Shown here: positions 1 through 8,367 of the stretch, piece after piece | Numbering within the stretch: position 1 is the stretch's first letter | Layout: each line of letters starts with the position of its first letter | NCBI RefSeq assembly: GCF_019890635.1 | Contig: NZ_JAIOAB010000021.1 | Location: 1-64,000 of the forward strand | Reading direction: 5' to 3' | Source: Streptomyces sennicomposti | Lineage (GTDB): Bacteria; Actinomycetota; Actinomycetes; Streptomycetales; Streptomycetaceae | DNA: 64,000 nt | Notes under the pieces: model-generated | What the model saw: only the letters and a program-made list of their open reading frames with translations | The model's database searches: none | What the model was told of the DNA's origin: nothing | Translations under genes and position numbers: made by a program

Positions 1-108
1 GATCTGGCGGTCGGCCCAGTAGCGCACGCGCGTGCCGGTGCGGGACTTGGGGATCTTCTTGACGGGGACCGGTCCGGCCCGCGCAGGCCGGTGCGACCGG
101 TCCACGGC
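1..108 (-). pseudogene. GyrB/ParE-type topoisomerase fragment
   Basis: Reading leftwards, the minus strand encodes VKKIPKSRTGTRVRYWADRQI and runs off the window edge. TGT-R/V-R-Y/F-W-x-D-x-x-I is a conserved motif of type II topoisomerase B subunits (GyrB/ParE), normally about 170 residues into a protein of 650-700 aa. Here the upstream 160 or so residues are missing, because the divergent BASS transporter gene begins within 90 bp. The frame stays open to a GTG at 108, but I see no convincing start. It is therefore probably a remnant, or a 5'-truncated copy whose remainder lies outside the window. Confidence 0.45.
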
Positions 109-193
109 GGGCGGTTCTCGGGCAGCGGCTCCGGTGCGGGCCGCTGCCCGGATCCCGAGACGGGATTGCCGCCCGCCGTTACATGGTATTTAC

Positions 194-1249
194 ATGCATC
201 TTATGCGCAGCTCCGAGACCCCCACCTCTTCCGGCGCCCCCACGGACGCCGACGGCCCCGCCCCCACCCGCGGCCCCGCGGACGCCGGCCACCCCGCGAA
301 CGCGGGCGGCCCCGCTCCGGCCGACCGTGCCGCGCGCCGGGCCGTCACCGTCTTCCCCGTCCTCGTCCTCGCGGCCGGGCTCGTCGGACTCCTGTTCCCG
401 GACACGTTCAGCGGCTACGGGACGGACGTGCCGTACCTCCTCGGCCTGGTGATGTTCTGCATGGGACTCACCATGTCCCTGGACGACTTCAAGGGCGTGG
501 CCCGCCGGCCCTGGGTGGTGCTGCTCGGCCTCGTCGCCCACTACGTCATCATGCCGGGGCTCGGCTGGCTGGTGGCCCACCTGCTGCACCTGTCCCCCGC
601 CCTCGCGGCCGGCGTCATCCTCGTCGGCTGCGCCCCCAGCGGCACCGCCTCCAACGTGGTCACCTATCTCGCCCGGGGCGACGTGGCCCTGTCCGTCTCG
701 GTCGCCACCGTCTCGACCGTCCTCGCGCCGTTGCTGACCCCGCCGCTGACGCTGCTGCTCGCGGGCCAGTACCTGCCCGTCGACGCCGGGTCGATGGTGA
801 CCGACATCCTCAAGACCGTGCTGCTGCCGGTGATCGCGGGGCTCGTGGTGCGTCTGGTGGCCGGGCGGTACGTCGGCCGGGTGCTCGGCGCGATGCCGTG
901 GCTGTCCTCGCTGGCGATCGCCGCGATCGTCGCCGTGGTCGTCGCGGGCAGCGCGCACGCCCTGAAGTCCGCCGCCCTCACCGTGCTGCTGGCCGTCGTG
1001 ATCCACAACGGCTGCGGGCTGGCCCTCGGCTACGGCTGCGGACGGCTCGCCCGGCTCGGGCGGCCCGCGTCCCGTGCGATGGCCTTCGAGGTGGGCATGC
1101 AGAACTCCGGGCTCGCCGCCTCGCTCGCCACCGCGCACTTCAGCCCGCTGGCGGCCCTGCCCGCCGCCGTGTTCTCCGTGTGGCACAACATCTCCGGCGC
1201 GGTCGTCGCCGCGTGGATGGCGCGGCGCACACCGGCCGACCGGGGGTGA
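194..1249 (+). CDS. Bile acid:sodium symporter (BASS) family transporter
   Basis: The product is about 350 aa with a Pro/Ala-rich N-terminal tail of some 45 residues, followed by nine to ten hydrophobic segments. GLVMFCMGLTMSLDDF and GCAPSGTASNVVTYLARGDVALSV are typical of the BASS/arsenite-permease-like fold, where the polar helix breaks bind sodium and an organic anion. ATGs occur at 194 and 203 in the same frame and neither has a strong ribosome site; I use the first. Members carry bile acids, pantothenate, pyruvate or other organic acids, so the substrate cannot be read from sequence. No partner enzyme lies alongside. Confidence 0.85.
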   Translation: MHLMRSSETPTSSGAPTDADGPAPTRGPADAGHPANAGGPAPADRAARRAVTVFPVLVLAAGLVGLLFPDTFSGYGTDVPYLLGLVMFCMGLTMSLDDFKGVARRPWVVLLGLVAHYVIMPGLGWLVAHLLHLSPALAAGVILVGCAPSGTASNVVTYLARGDVALSVSVATVSTVLAPLLTPPLTLLLAGQYLPVDAGSMVTDILKTVLLPVIAGLVVRLVAGRYVGRVLGAMPWLSSLAIAAIVAVVVAGSAHALKSAALTVLLAVVIHNGCGLALGYGCGRLARLGRPASRAMAFEVGMQNSGLAASLATAHFSPLAALPAAVFSVWHNISGAVVAAWMARRTPADRG

Positions 1250-1453
1250 GACCTGGCTCGACACCTGGGGCAAGGCCTGTATCGGGGCCAGGTTCGAACC
1301 GGGCCGCGACCTGGTTGAAGCGGGCCGCGGCGGGAAACCCGGTGCGGGACGCGCGGAGGCGTCCGGCTGTACGCCGGTCCGCGCGTCCCCTGCGGGTGCG
1401 GCGCACAACCGCCGCACCCCCGGAAGCCGCCGCACCCCCTAGGAGGCAGGTCC

Positions 1454-2437
1454 GTGGTCGAGCCGCAACCAGTGATCGCCCCGCCGGCCAGGTCCGCGCT
1501 GTTCCTCGTGTGCACCATCGCCTCCGGCGGCGAGTCCGTCGTACGGGATCTGCTCCCGGACCTGGCCGGGCTGAAGCGCTCGGTGGGGTTCCGGGCCCCG
1601 GAGGCGCAGCTCACCTGTGTCACCTCCATCGGCTCCACCGCGTGGGACCGGCTCTTCGCCGGGCCGCGCCCCCGCGACCTGCATCCCTTCGTGCCGCTGA
1701 CCGGCGCCCGGCACCACGCCCCGGCCACCCCGGGCGACCTTCTGTTCCATCTGCGGTCCCGGCGCATGGACCTGTGCTTCGAGCTGGCGCAGCTGATCGG
1801 CGAGCGGCTGCGCGGAGCGGCCACCGTCGTGGACGAGGTGCACGGCTTCAAGTCCTTCGACGAACGCGATCTGCTGGGCTTCGTGGACGGCACCGAGAAC
1901 CCGGAGGGCGCCCTCGCGGACGAGTCGGTGTTCGTCGGCGCCGAGGACCCGGACTTCGCGGGCGGCAGTTACGTCATCGTCCAGAAGTACCTGCACGACA
2001 TCACCGCCTGGAAGGCGCTGTCGGTGGAGGAGCAGGAGAGGATCATCGGCCGGACCAAGCCGGACAACATCGAGCTGCCGGACGACGTCAAACCCGTCGA
2101 CTCGCACGTCGCGCTGAACACCGTCACCGACGAGAACGGCGACGAGCGCAAGATCGTACGGGACAACATGCCGTTCGGCCGGGTCGGCGACGGGGAGTTC
2201 GGCACGTATTTCATCGGGTACGCCCGTACGCCCGACGTGACGGAGCAGATGCTGCGGAACATGTTCCTCGGCGACCGTCCGGGTGTGCACGACCGGATCC
2301 TCGACTTCTCCACCGCGGTCACCGGCTGTCTCTTCCACGCGCCGAGCGCCGATTTCCTCGACGACCCGCCGGCCGCGCCCAAGGGCGCCGTGGCGCTGGA
2401 GGGTTCTCTGGGGATCGGCGGTCTCAAAGGAGCCTGA
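1454..2437 (+). CDS. DyP-type heme peroxidase, encapsulin cargo
   Basis: This 327-aa dye-decolourising peroxidase has the family signature GFVDGTENPEG, with catalytic Asp near residue 145, and a probable proximal heme His near residue 218 (SHVALN). The GTG start at 1454 follows AGGAGG at 1441-1446. The C-terminus ends GSLGIGGLKGA, matching the encapsulation peptide consensus (SLGIGSLKG-like) that docks cargo inside encapsulin shells. The shell gene begins 3 nt after the stop, so the two are surely co-transcribed. The enzyme reduces peroxide while oxidising dyes or phenolics; its natural substrate is unknown. Confidence 0.95.
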   Translation: MVEPQPVIAPPARSALFLVCTIASGGESVVRDLLPDLAGLKRSVGFRAPEAQLTCVTSIGSTAWDRLFAGPRPRDLHPFVPLTGARHHAPATPGDLLFHLRSRRMDLCFELAQLIGERLRGAATVVDEVHGFKSFDERDLLGFVDGTENPEGALADESVFVGAEDPDFAGGSYVIVQKYLHDITAWKALSVEEQERIIGRTKPDNIELPDDVKPVDSHVALNTVTDENGDERKIVRDNMPFGRVGDGEFGTYFIGYARTPDVTEQMLRNMFLGDRPGVHDRILDFSTAVTGCLFHAPSADFLDDPPAAPKGAVALEGSLGIGGLKGA

Positions 2438-2440
2438 CCC

Positions 2441-3259
2441 ATGTCCACGCCCACGCCCTTGGCACCGAGCAACCTGCACCGCGAACTCGCCCCGATCACC
2501 GCGCCGGCCTGGGCGCAGATCGAGGACGAGGCTCGCCGTACCTTCCAGCGCAACGTCGGCGGCCGGCGCGCCGTGGACGTGACCGGACCCGACGGCCCCG
2601 AGCTGGCGGCGGTGGGCACCGGCCACCTCACCGGCATCGAGGCCCCGGCCCACGGGGTGACCGCACGGCTGCGCCAGGCGCGGCCGCTGGTCGAGCTGCG
2701 GGCGCCGTTCCGGGTCACCCGCGACGCCGTGGACGATGTCGAGCGCGGCGCGCAGGACTCCGACTGGCAGCCGGTGAAGGACGCCGTGCGCACCATGGCG
2801 TTCGCCGAGGACCGGATCGTCTTCGAGGGGTATCCGGCGGCCGGTGTCGACGGGCTGCGCGAGCGCACGTCCCATCCGGTCGTCGCGCTTCCCGAGCAGC
2901 CGCGGGAGTACCCGGACGCGGTCAGCCGGGCGCTGACGACGCTGCGGCTGGCGGGGGTCGACGGGCCGTACGCGCTGCTGCTGGGCGCCGACGCGTACAC
3001 GGCGGTGAGCGAGACGTCCGACCACGGCTATCCCGTCGCGGCACACCTGGGGCGGCTGCTGGACGCGCCGCCCGTCTGGGCGCCCGCGCTGGACGGCGCG
3101 TTCCTGCTGTCCACCCGGGGCGGCGACTTCGAGCTGCGCCTCGGCGAGGATCTCGCGATCGGCTACACCGCGCACGACGCGTCCGGGATCGAGCTGTACT
3201 TCCGGCAGACGCTGACGTTCCTGGTGTACACGGACGAGGCGGTCGTGGCGCTGCGGTGA
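2441..3259 (+). CDS. Encapsulin shell protein (family 1)
   Basis: This 272-aa protein has family 1 encapsulin features. The N-terminus (NLHRELAPITAPAWAQIEDEARRTF) forms the inner cargo-binding surface. RRAVDVTGPDG follows, and the C-terminal half shows the HK97 phage-capsid fold pattern (LLLGADAYTAV, ELYFRQTLTFLVYTDEAVVAL). The length suits a 60-subunit T=1 shell. The ATG is preceded by AAAGGAG overlapping the end of the peroxidase gene. Encapsulin-DyP pairs are a known oxidative-stress nanocompartment. I see no second cargo gene beside it. Confidence 0.95.
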   Translation: MSTPTPLAPSNLHRELAPITAPAWAQIEDEARRTFQRNVGGRRAVDVTGPDGPELAAVGTGHLTGIEAPAHGVTARLRQARPLVELRAPFRVTRDAVDDVERGAQDSDWQPVKDAVRTMAFAEDRIVFEGYPAAGVDGLRERTSHPVVALPEQPREYPDAVSRALTTLRLAGVDGPYALLLGADAYTAVSETSDHGYPVAAHLGRLLDAPPVWAPALDGAFLLSTRGGDFELRLGEDLAIGYTAHDASGIELYFRQTLTFLVYTDEAVVALR

Positions 3260-3347
3260 GCGCGGGCCGCGCGCTCACGCGCTGGGTGAGACGCCTGCCG
3301 CGCCGATTCGCCGGAGGGTATTGCTTTTCATTCAACTAAGAGGAACC

Positions 3348-3365
3348 CTGCATAACTATATGCAG
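3348..3365. promoter_or_regulatory. Perfect 7-4-7 inverted repeat upstream of NCS1 permease
   Basis: CTGCATA-ACTA-TATGCAG lies about 80 bp before the permease start, in an AT-rich stretch (3320-3365) unlike its surroundings. The form suits a GntR/FCD-type operator. The regulator is not identified; an eroded GntR gene lies at 6.7 kb. Confidence 0.5.
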
Positions 3366-3446
3366 CGGTGAGTGTGCGCCGTCCAGTGCCTCGAACCGCA
3401 TCCGACCCGTCGGCCCCGGCCGACGCGCAGCAGGACGGAGCAGCTT

Positions 3447-4853
3447 GTGGCGCAGGCCATGGTCGAACGGCGGTCCATCGACGTCATCCCCGACGAGGAG
3501 CGCCACGGCACGGCGTTCTCGCAATTCACCCTCTGGCTCGGAGCCAACCTCCAGATCACCACGGTCGTCACCGGCGCCCTCGCGGTGGTGTTCGGCGGCG
3601 ACGTGGTCTGGTCGGTGACCGCGCTGCTGCTCGGCAATCTGGTCGGCGGCGCCGTCATGGCGCTGCACTCGGCGCAGGGTCCCCGGCTCGGCCTGCCGCA
3701 GATGATCTCCTCGCGGGCGCAGTTCGGGGTGCGCGGTGCGGTGGTGCCGCTGGTCCTGGTGGTCGTGATGTACGTCGGGTTCTTCGCCAGCGGCTCGGTG
3801 CTCGCCGGTCAGGCGGTGGGCAAGCTGACGCATCTCGGGCCGGTGCCGGGCATCGTGCTGTTCGCCCTGGTCACCGGGGTGATGGCGACCGTGGGCTACC
3901 GCGTGATCCACGCCCTGGGGCGGGTGGCGAGCGTGGTGTGCGCGCTCGCCTTCGTCTATCTGGGGATACGGCTGCTGGACCATGTGGACCTCGCGGACAT
4001 GGCGCACCGGCACCACTTCTCGCTGCCGATGTTCCTGCTGGCCATGTCCCTGTCGGCGTCCTGGCAGCTGGCGTTCGGGCCCTACGTCGCCGACTACTCC
4101 CGCTATCTGCCGCGCACCACCTCCGCCCGCGCCACCTTCGGCTGGACGCTGGCCGGCACGGTGCTGGGCGCGCAGTGGTCGATGACCTTCGGCGTGCTGG
4201 TGGCGGCCACCGCCGGGGCGGCCTTCGTGGACGACCAGGTCGGCTATGTGGTGGGCCTCGGCGGGACGGGGCTGATCGCCTCGTTCCTGTACTTCGTGAT
4301 CGCGCTGGGCAAACTGACGGTGAACGTGCTCAACACCTACGGCGGGTTCATGTCCATCGTGACCAGCGTGAGCGGCTTCCGCGGTCAGCGTGTGCTGTCC
4401 CGGCGGGCCCGTAGCGCGTACATCGCGGGCATCATGACCGCGGGCACGCTGGTGGCGCTCGCCGGGCGGAACTCCTTCCTGGACTCCTTCGCCGACTTCC
4501 TGCTGTTCCTGCTGACCTTCTTCACCCCGTGGTCGGCGATCAACCTGGTGGACTACTACCTGATCTCCCGGGAGCGCTACGACCTGGCCGCGCTGAGCGA
4601 CCCCGACGGCCGTTACGGCGGCTGGCGTTGGACCGCGCTGCTGGTCTACGGGATCGGCGTCGCCGTGCAGCTCCCGTTCCTGGCCACCAGCTTCTACACC
4701 GGTCCGCTGGTCGAGCCGCTGGGCGGCGCCGACATTTCCTGGATCGTCGGCCTGGTCGTACCGGCGGTGCTCTACGGCGTCCTGGGCGCCCGGCGGGCGG
4801 GGCGGGTGACGCGGGACGCGGGAGCGGCGGGGAGGGCGAGGGTCAACTCGTGA
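3447..4853 (+). CDS. NCS1 family cytosine/purine/hydantoin-type permease
   Basis: This 468-aa protein has about 12 membrane segments. It begins FTLWLGANLQITTVVTGALAVVFGGDVVWSV, the TM1 hallmark of nucleobase:cation symporter-1 proteins; ISSRAQFGVRG and FGPYVADYSRYLPR are further family motifs. I chose GTG 3447 because GGACGGAG lies 7 nt upstream; the open frame extends earlier but without a ribosome site. The last 11 bp overlap the convergent MFS gene. Likely substrates are nucleobases, allantoin or thiamine precursors, and the neighbours do not discriminate. Confidence 0.88.
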   Translation: MAQAMVERRSIDVIPDEERHGTAFSQFTLWLGANLQITTVVTGALAVVFGGDVVWSVTALLLGNLVGGAVMALHSAQGPRLGLPQMISSRAQFGVRGAVVPLVLVVVMYVGFFASGSVLAGQAVGKLTHLGPVPGIVLFALVTGVMATVGYRVIHALGRVASVVCALAFVYLGIRLLDHVDLADMAHRHHFSLPMFLLAMSLSASWQLAFGPYVADYSRYLPRTTSARATFGWTLAGTVLGAQWSMTFGVLVAATAGAAFVDDQVGYVVGLGGTGLIASFLYFVIALGKLTVNVLNTYGGFMSIVTSVSGFRGQRVLSRRARSAYIAGIMTAGTLVALAGRNSFLDSFADFLLFLLTFFTPWSAINLVDYYLISRERYDLAALSDPDGRYGGWRWTALLVYGIGVAVQLPFLATSFYTGPLVEPLGGADISWIVGLVVPAVLYGVLGARRAGRVTRDAGAAGRARVNS

Positions 4854-6114
4854 TCTTGGAACGGTCGTTCCCGATGACGCGGTCGACGGGTTCGACGCGG
4901 TCGACGCGGTGGACGTCCGGGACGCAGAGGTTGAGGACGGCCGTGACGACGATCAGCGCGGCGCAGGCCAGGAGCACGGCCCGGGTGTCCCAGACGTGCG
5001 CCGCGAGGGCGGTGACGAGGTAGCCGAGGGGGATGGCCAGCCGCTCCCCGATGCCGTTCAGCGCGCCCATGCGGCCCTGTTCGGCGGTGGGCACGTGCTG
5101 CTGGAACGCGGTGCTCCAGGCGACGATCGAGATGTCGAGCCCGACGCCCGCGAGCACCGCGGCCGCCAGGACGGCGGGCAGCGGCAACCCCCAGCCCATC
5201 GCGGTCAGCGGCAGCGCCAGCGCGCCACTGGCGACGACGGCGCAGGCGAGCAGCCGGCGGGGTTTCCAGCGCAGACACACCAGCGTCCCGGCCAGCAGAC
5301 CGCAGGCCAGGGCCGCCTGGATCAGCCCCCAGTCGCGGGCCCCGGCGTAGTGCTCGGCGGCGTCGACGGGGCCGAGCAGCTGGAACCCGGCCAGCCAGGC
5401 GGCGACGAGCACGGTCCCGGCGGCCGTGTAGGTCCACAGCCAGGTGCGCGACCAGAAGGCGGTCCAGCCCGCCCGCAGGTCGGCGAGGACGCCGGCGGGC
5501 GCGGCGACCGGCGCGTCCAGGCGCAGTCCGAGGAGCAGGACGGCGGCGACGGCGAACGTGACCGCGTCCCAAGCCAGGGCCCAGGCGGCCCCGCCGGCGG
5601 CGACGACGAGTCCGCCGGCGACCGGCCCCAGCACCTTGACCGCGTTGGTCGGCAGCCGCAGCAGCGCGTTGGCCCGTTGCAGGTGTTCCACGGGGACGAT
5701 CTGGGCGAGGGCGCCCTGGGCGGCGGGCCCGGTGAAGGAGGCCGCCGTCCCGGAGGCGAGGCCGCACAGGGCGATCGACGCCGTCGTCGCCTGCCCGGTG
5801 GCCACGGTGACCGCGAGCACGCCCTGCGCGGCGGCCGCCAGCAGATTGCCGAGGAACAGGATGCGGCTGCGCGGGAGACGGTCCGCGAAGACGCCGCCCG
5901 CCAGCAGGAACACGATCGTCGGGACGGTGTTCATGGCGAGCACCAGCCCGAGGGAGCCGGCGCCTCCGCCCTGTTCGATGACGGAGTAGGCCAGCGCGAG
6001 CGGGGCCATCGCGGACCCGGTCGCGGAGACGAGATTGGCCGACATGAACCGCCGGAAGGCCACCGTCCGCAGCGGCGTACGGGGGGTCGGCGGTGACTCG
6101 GCGGCGGTTTTCAT
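4843..6114 (-). CDS. MFS transporter, probable drug exporter
   Basis: This 423-aa protein has about 12 hydrophobic segments. The loop 2-3 motif appears as GGVFADRLPRSRILFLGNLL, and FTGPAAQGALAQIVP resembles the enterobactin-exporter/macrolide-efflux branch (MFS_3). The ATG at 6114 follows GAGGGAG at good spacing. The C-terminal tail (VHRVDRVEPVDRVIGND) is a short repetitive polar stretch. The gene ends inside the 3' end of the NCS1 permease (11-bp convergent overlap), so antisense interference is possible. No local regulator is intact. Confidence 0.85.
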   Translation of the reverse strand: MKTAAESPPTPRTPLRTVAFRRFMSANLVSATGSAMAPLALAYSVIEQGGGAGSLGLVLAMNTVPTIVFLLAGGVFADRLPRSRILFLGNLLAAAAQGVLAVTVATGQATTASIALCGLASGTAASFTGPAAQGALAQIVPVEHLQRANALLRLPTNAVKVLGPVAGGLVVAAGGAAWALAWDAVTFAVAAVLLLGLRLDAPVAAPAGVLADLRAGWTAFWSRTWLWTYTAAGTVLVAAWLAGFQLLGPVDAAEHYAGARDWGLIQAALACGLLAGTLVCLRWKPRRLLACAVVASGALALPLTAMGWGLPLPAVLAAAVLAGVGLDISIVAWSTAFQQHVPTAEQGRMGALNGIGERLAIPLGYLVTALAAHVWDTRAVLLACAALIVVTAVLNLCVPDVHRVDRVEPVDRVIGNDRSKITS

Positions 6115-6369
6115 GATCTCCCTCGGCTCGGCGCAGCGAGCACCATAACCGCCGCCCGCCGGTCCGTGGCGCGCGCCGGGGGACGGCACGCGCATGTGGC
6201 CGAAAGCAGGGCCGGATGGCCGGAAGAGGCCCAGGACATGCCGGTCATGCCCGCTCATGTCCGCATCCGCGGACGGCCGGCCGCGCACACGTCCAGGTGA
6301 CGCCGGTCGTGGCCGCATCCGGGTGCGGCGCCCTCGGCCGCGACAGAGACATGTGACATCGCACAGAGC
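6115..6369. other. Intergenic region upstream of the MFS gene
   Basis: No credible gene. It holds the MFS ribosome site and, presumably, its promoter, plus short tracts such as ACATGCCGGTCATG near 6237. No clear -35/-10 pair was recognised. Confidence 0.5.
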
Positions 6370-6642
6370 GTGGTCGAGGCCTTCGACGCCGTCGTCGTGG
6401 GCGCCCGAGCCGTCGGCTCCGCGTGCGCGTACTACGCCGGCAGGGCCGGGCTCTCCGTGGCGGTCGTCGACCGCGCCTCCCCGGCCGGCGGCACCACCGG
6501 GGCGGGCCGCCTGGTCGCGGAGCCCGGCGTCGCGGGGCGGCCGGCGGTGGTGCCCACGATCACCGGACGGGCGTGACTCACCGGCACCGCCCAGTTCTCC
6601 CTGGACCCCGCCGACCCGTTCCCCGAGGGCTTCCTGCTGTGA
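6370..6642 (+). pseudogene. FAD-dependent oxidoreductase remnant
   Basis: A GTG-started frame encodes VEAFDAVVVGARAVGSACAYYAGRAGLSVAVVD and then GGTTGAG. This is the N-terminal FAD-binding Rossmann region of glycine/D-amino-acid oxidase-like enzymes. The frame stops after 68 codons, against 350-400 for the family. The dinucleotide motif is damaged: GAR-AVG replaces GxGxxG, losing a key Gly. After the stop the same frame continues to about 6642 (QFSLDPADPFPEGFLL), apparently a second fragment. With the GntR remnant next door this looks like an eroded amino-acid oxidation locus. Confidence 0.6.
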
Positions 6643-7152
6643 CCGCCGTCCCGTGCGCGACGCCCGCCCTGGCGGCGGAGCTGGGTGTGTCGGGACGAGT
6701 TCACGGAGCTGCGCGCCCTGATCGAGGTCCCGACCGTGGGCCGGGTCGCCGCGACGGCGGGCGCCGAGCGGCTGGAGGCCCTGCGGCCGCCGGCCGAGCG
6801 GATCGTGACCGCGGCGCGGCAGGGCGACGTGCTCGGCTACCTGGAGGCGGATCACCGCTTCCATCTGGAGCTGCTGGGTCTGGCCGGCAACGACCGCCTG
6901 GTGGAGGTGGTGGCCGATCTGCGCAAGCGGTCGCGGCTGTACGGCCTCGGCAGTCTGAACGAGACGGGACGCCTGGTCGCCTCCGCCCGGGAACACGTCG
7001 AACTCCTCGACCTCATGGTGGCCGGGAACGCGCGGGCCGCCGAGGACTGCGTGCGCCGCCACCTCTCCCACATCCGCACCCTGTGGGCGAACGGCCACCA
7101 GGCCCCCGAGGACGACCAGCGGCCCGCCCTCCACCTGGACGGCCACCGCTGA
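6643..7152 (+). pseudogene. GntR/FadR-type regulator remnant (FCD domain)
   Basis: The frame open from about 6685 gives FTELRALIEVPTVGRVA, DHRFHLELLGLAGNDRLVEVV and ending HLSHIRTLW, the all-helical FCD ligand domain of FadR-type GntR regulators. The His/Asp metal-ligand pattern (DHRFHLEL, REHVELLDLM) is intact. The winged-helix DNA-binding domain is missing: only LAAELGVS, out of frame at about 6665-6690, recalls its recognition region, suggesting an internal deletion or frameshift. It therefore probably cannot bind DNA. In intact loci such regulators control neighbouring FAD oxidases. Confidence 0.6.
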
Positions 7153-7195
7153 GCCGAGGCGCCACCGCACAACTCCCCGGATCGGCAGGGGAATC

Positions 7196-7237
7196 CGCGT
7201 CCCCGGCTACAGGCTCCGCGTCCCCGGCTACAGGCTC
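7196..7237. repeat. 21-bp tandem duplication
   Basis: CGCGTCCCCGGCTACAGGCTC is present twice, head to tail, in the gap between the GntR remnant and the LysR gene. Confidence 0.85.
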
Positions 7238-7318
7238 CACTACGACGATTTTCGGCCCGTACCGGGCTGTTGACGCAAGAAGAGTCACCCGCTTCGGCCC
7301 GGACCCCAAATTCTGCTT

Positions 7319-8236
7319 ATGATTCGACGCGTGTTCGATTCACGGCACATCAGGACCTTCCACGCGGTGGTGCAGGCCGGGACGTACTCCGGGGCCGCCA
7401 CGGTGCTCGGCTATACGCAGCCGGCGGTGACCCAGCAGATGAAGGCGCTGGAACGGTCCGTGGGCAGCCCGCTGTTCATCCGGGCGGGCCGGCGGATGCG
7501 GCTGACGGAGGCCGGCGAGACGCTGGCCCGGCACGCGGAGGCCATCCTCGACAGTCTGTCCGTGGCCGAGGAGCAGGTCACGGCGATCACCCGGCTGCAC
7601 AGCGGCCGGGTGCGGGTGTGCGCCTTCCCCAGCGCCAGCGCCACCCTCGTCCCCGAGGCCCTGGCCCTGCTCGCCGCCGACCACCCCGGGATACGGGTGA
7701 AGCTCCTGGAGGACGAGCCGCCCGACTCACTGCGCCAACTGGCGCGCGGCGAGTGCGACATCACGCTCGCCTTCACCTATCCCGGGCTGCGGGAGGCGGT
7801 GCCGGACGAGGTGGTGGAGGTCCCGCTGCTGGAGGACCAGCTCACGGTGCTGATGCCGGTCGGCCATCCGCAGGCCCGGCGTCGGGCGGTGCGGCTCGCC
7901 GACTTCACCGGCGAGCGCTGGATCGCCGGGTGCGCCCGCTGCCGTACCCATTTCCTGCACGAGTGCGCCGAGTTGGGGTTCGCGCCCGACATCGCCTTCA
8001 CCACCGACGACGGTCTCGTCGTGCAGTCGCTGGTCGCCGAGGGCCTGGGCGTCGCCCTGATGCCGAGCCTCGTGCTGTCCTTCCTCCGGCTGGACCGGGT
8101 CGCCGGCCGCGCCCTGGAACCGGCCCTGCGCCGCCGGATCTCGGCGTACGTGCTGCGCGAGCATCTGCGCATCCCGGCCACCGCCCTGGTGATCGACACG
8201 TTCAAGGCGGTCGCCGCACGCCGCGTCGGCTGCTGA
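7319..8236 (+). CDS. LysR family transcriptional regulator
   Basis: This 305-aa protein has the N-terminal winged helix-turn-helix (IRTFHAVVQAGTYSGAATVLGYTQPAVTQQMKALE, residues 9-45) and a substrate-binding domain to the end. ATG 7319 is the first start; GTG 7331 is an alternative and would put TATGAT (7318-7323) in position as a -10 of a leaderless transcript. It lies 131 bp upstream of the cysteine dioxygenase-like/YeiH pair on the same strand. LysR proteins often control sulfur metabolism, so it probably regulates that pair. Confidence 0.9.
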   Translation: MIRRVFDSRHIRTFHAVVQAGTYSGAATVLGYTQPAVTQQMKALERSVGSPLFIRAGRRMRLTEAGETLARHAEAILDSLSVAEEQVTAITRLHSGRVRVCAFPSASATLVPEALALLAADHPGIRVKLLEDEPPDSLRQLARGECDITLAFTYPGLREAVPDEVVEVPLLEDQLTVLMPVGHPQARRRAVRLADFTGERWIAGCARCRTHFLHECAELGFAPDIAFTTDDGLVVQSLVAEGLGVALMPSLVLSFLRLDRVAGRALEPALRRRISAYVLREHLRIPATALVIDTFKAVAARRVGC

Positions 8237-8367
8237 TCCGGCTGATCCGCCCCGCGCGCCGACGACTACCGGGGCCGCCGCCTCACACGTATCCATAAGC
8301 AGCGCTTGGGCAGAGCCGAAGAAACCGTCGTTGGACGCCCAGGTCGCCGAGGTCCGACGCTGCCGTC

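Noticed and set aside
100-190. Possible riboswitch (cobalamin or TPP) before the BASS gene
   Set aside because: GC-rich stems are present, but none of the conserved boxes of those classes could be found.
179-1435. Long minus-strand frame of 418 codons opposite the BASS transporter
   Set aside because: Low-complexity His/Gly/Arg translation with no motif; it is the antisense shadow of a clear membrane protein gene.
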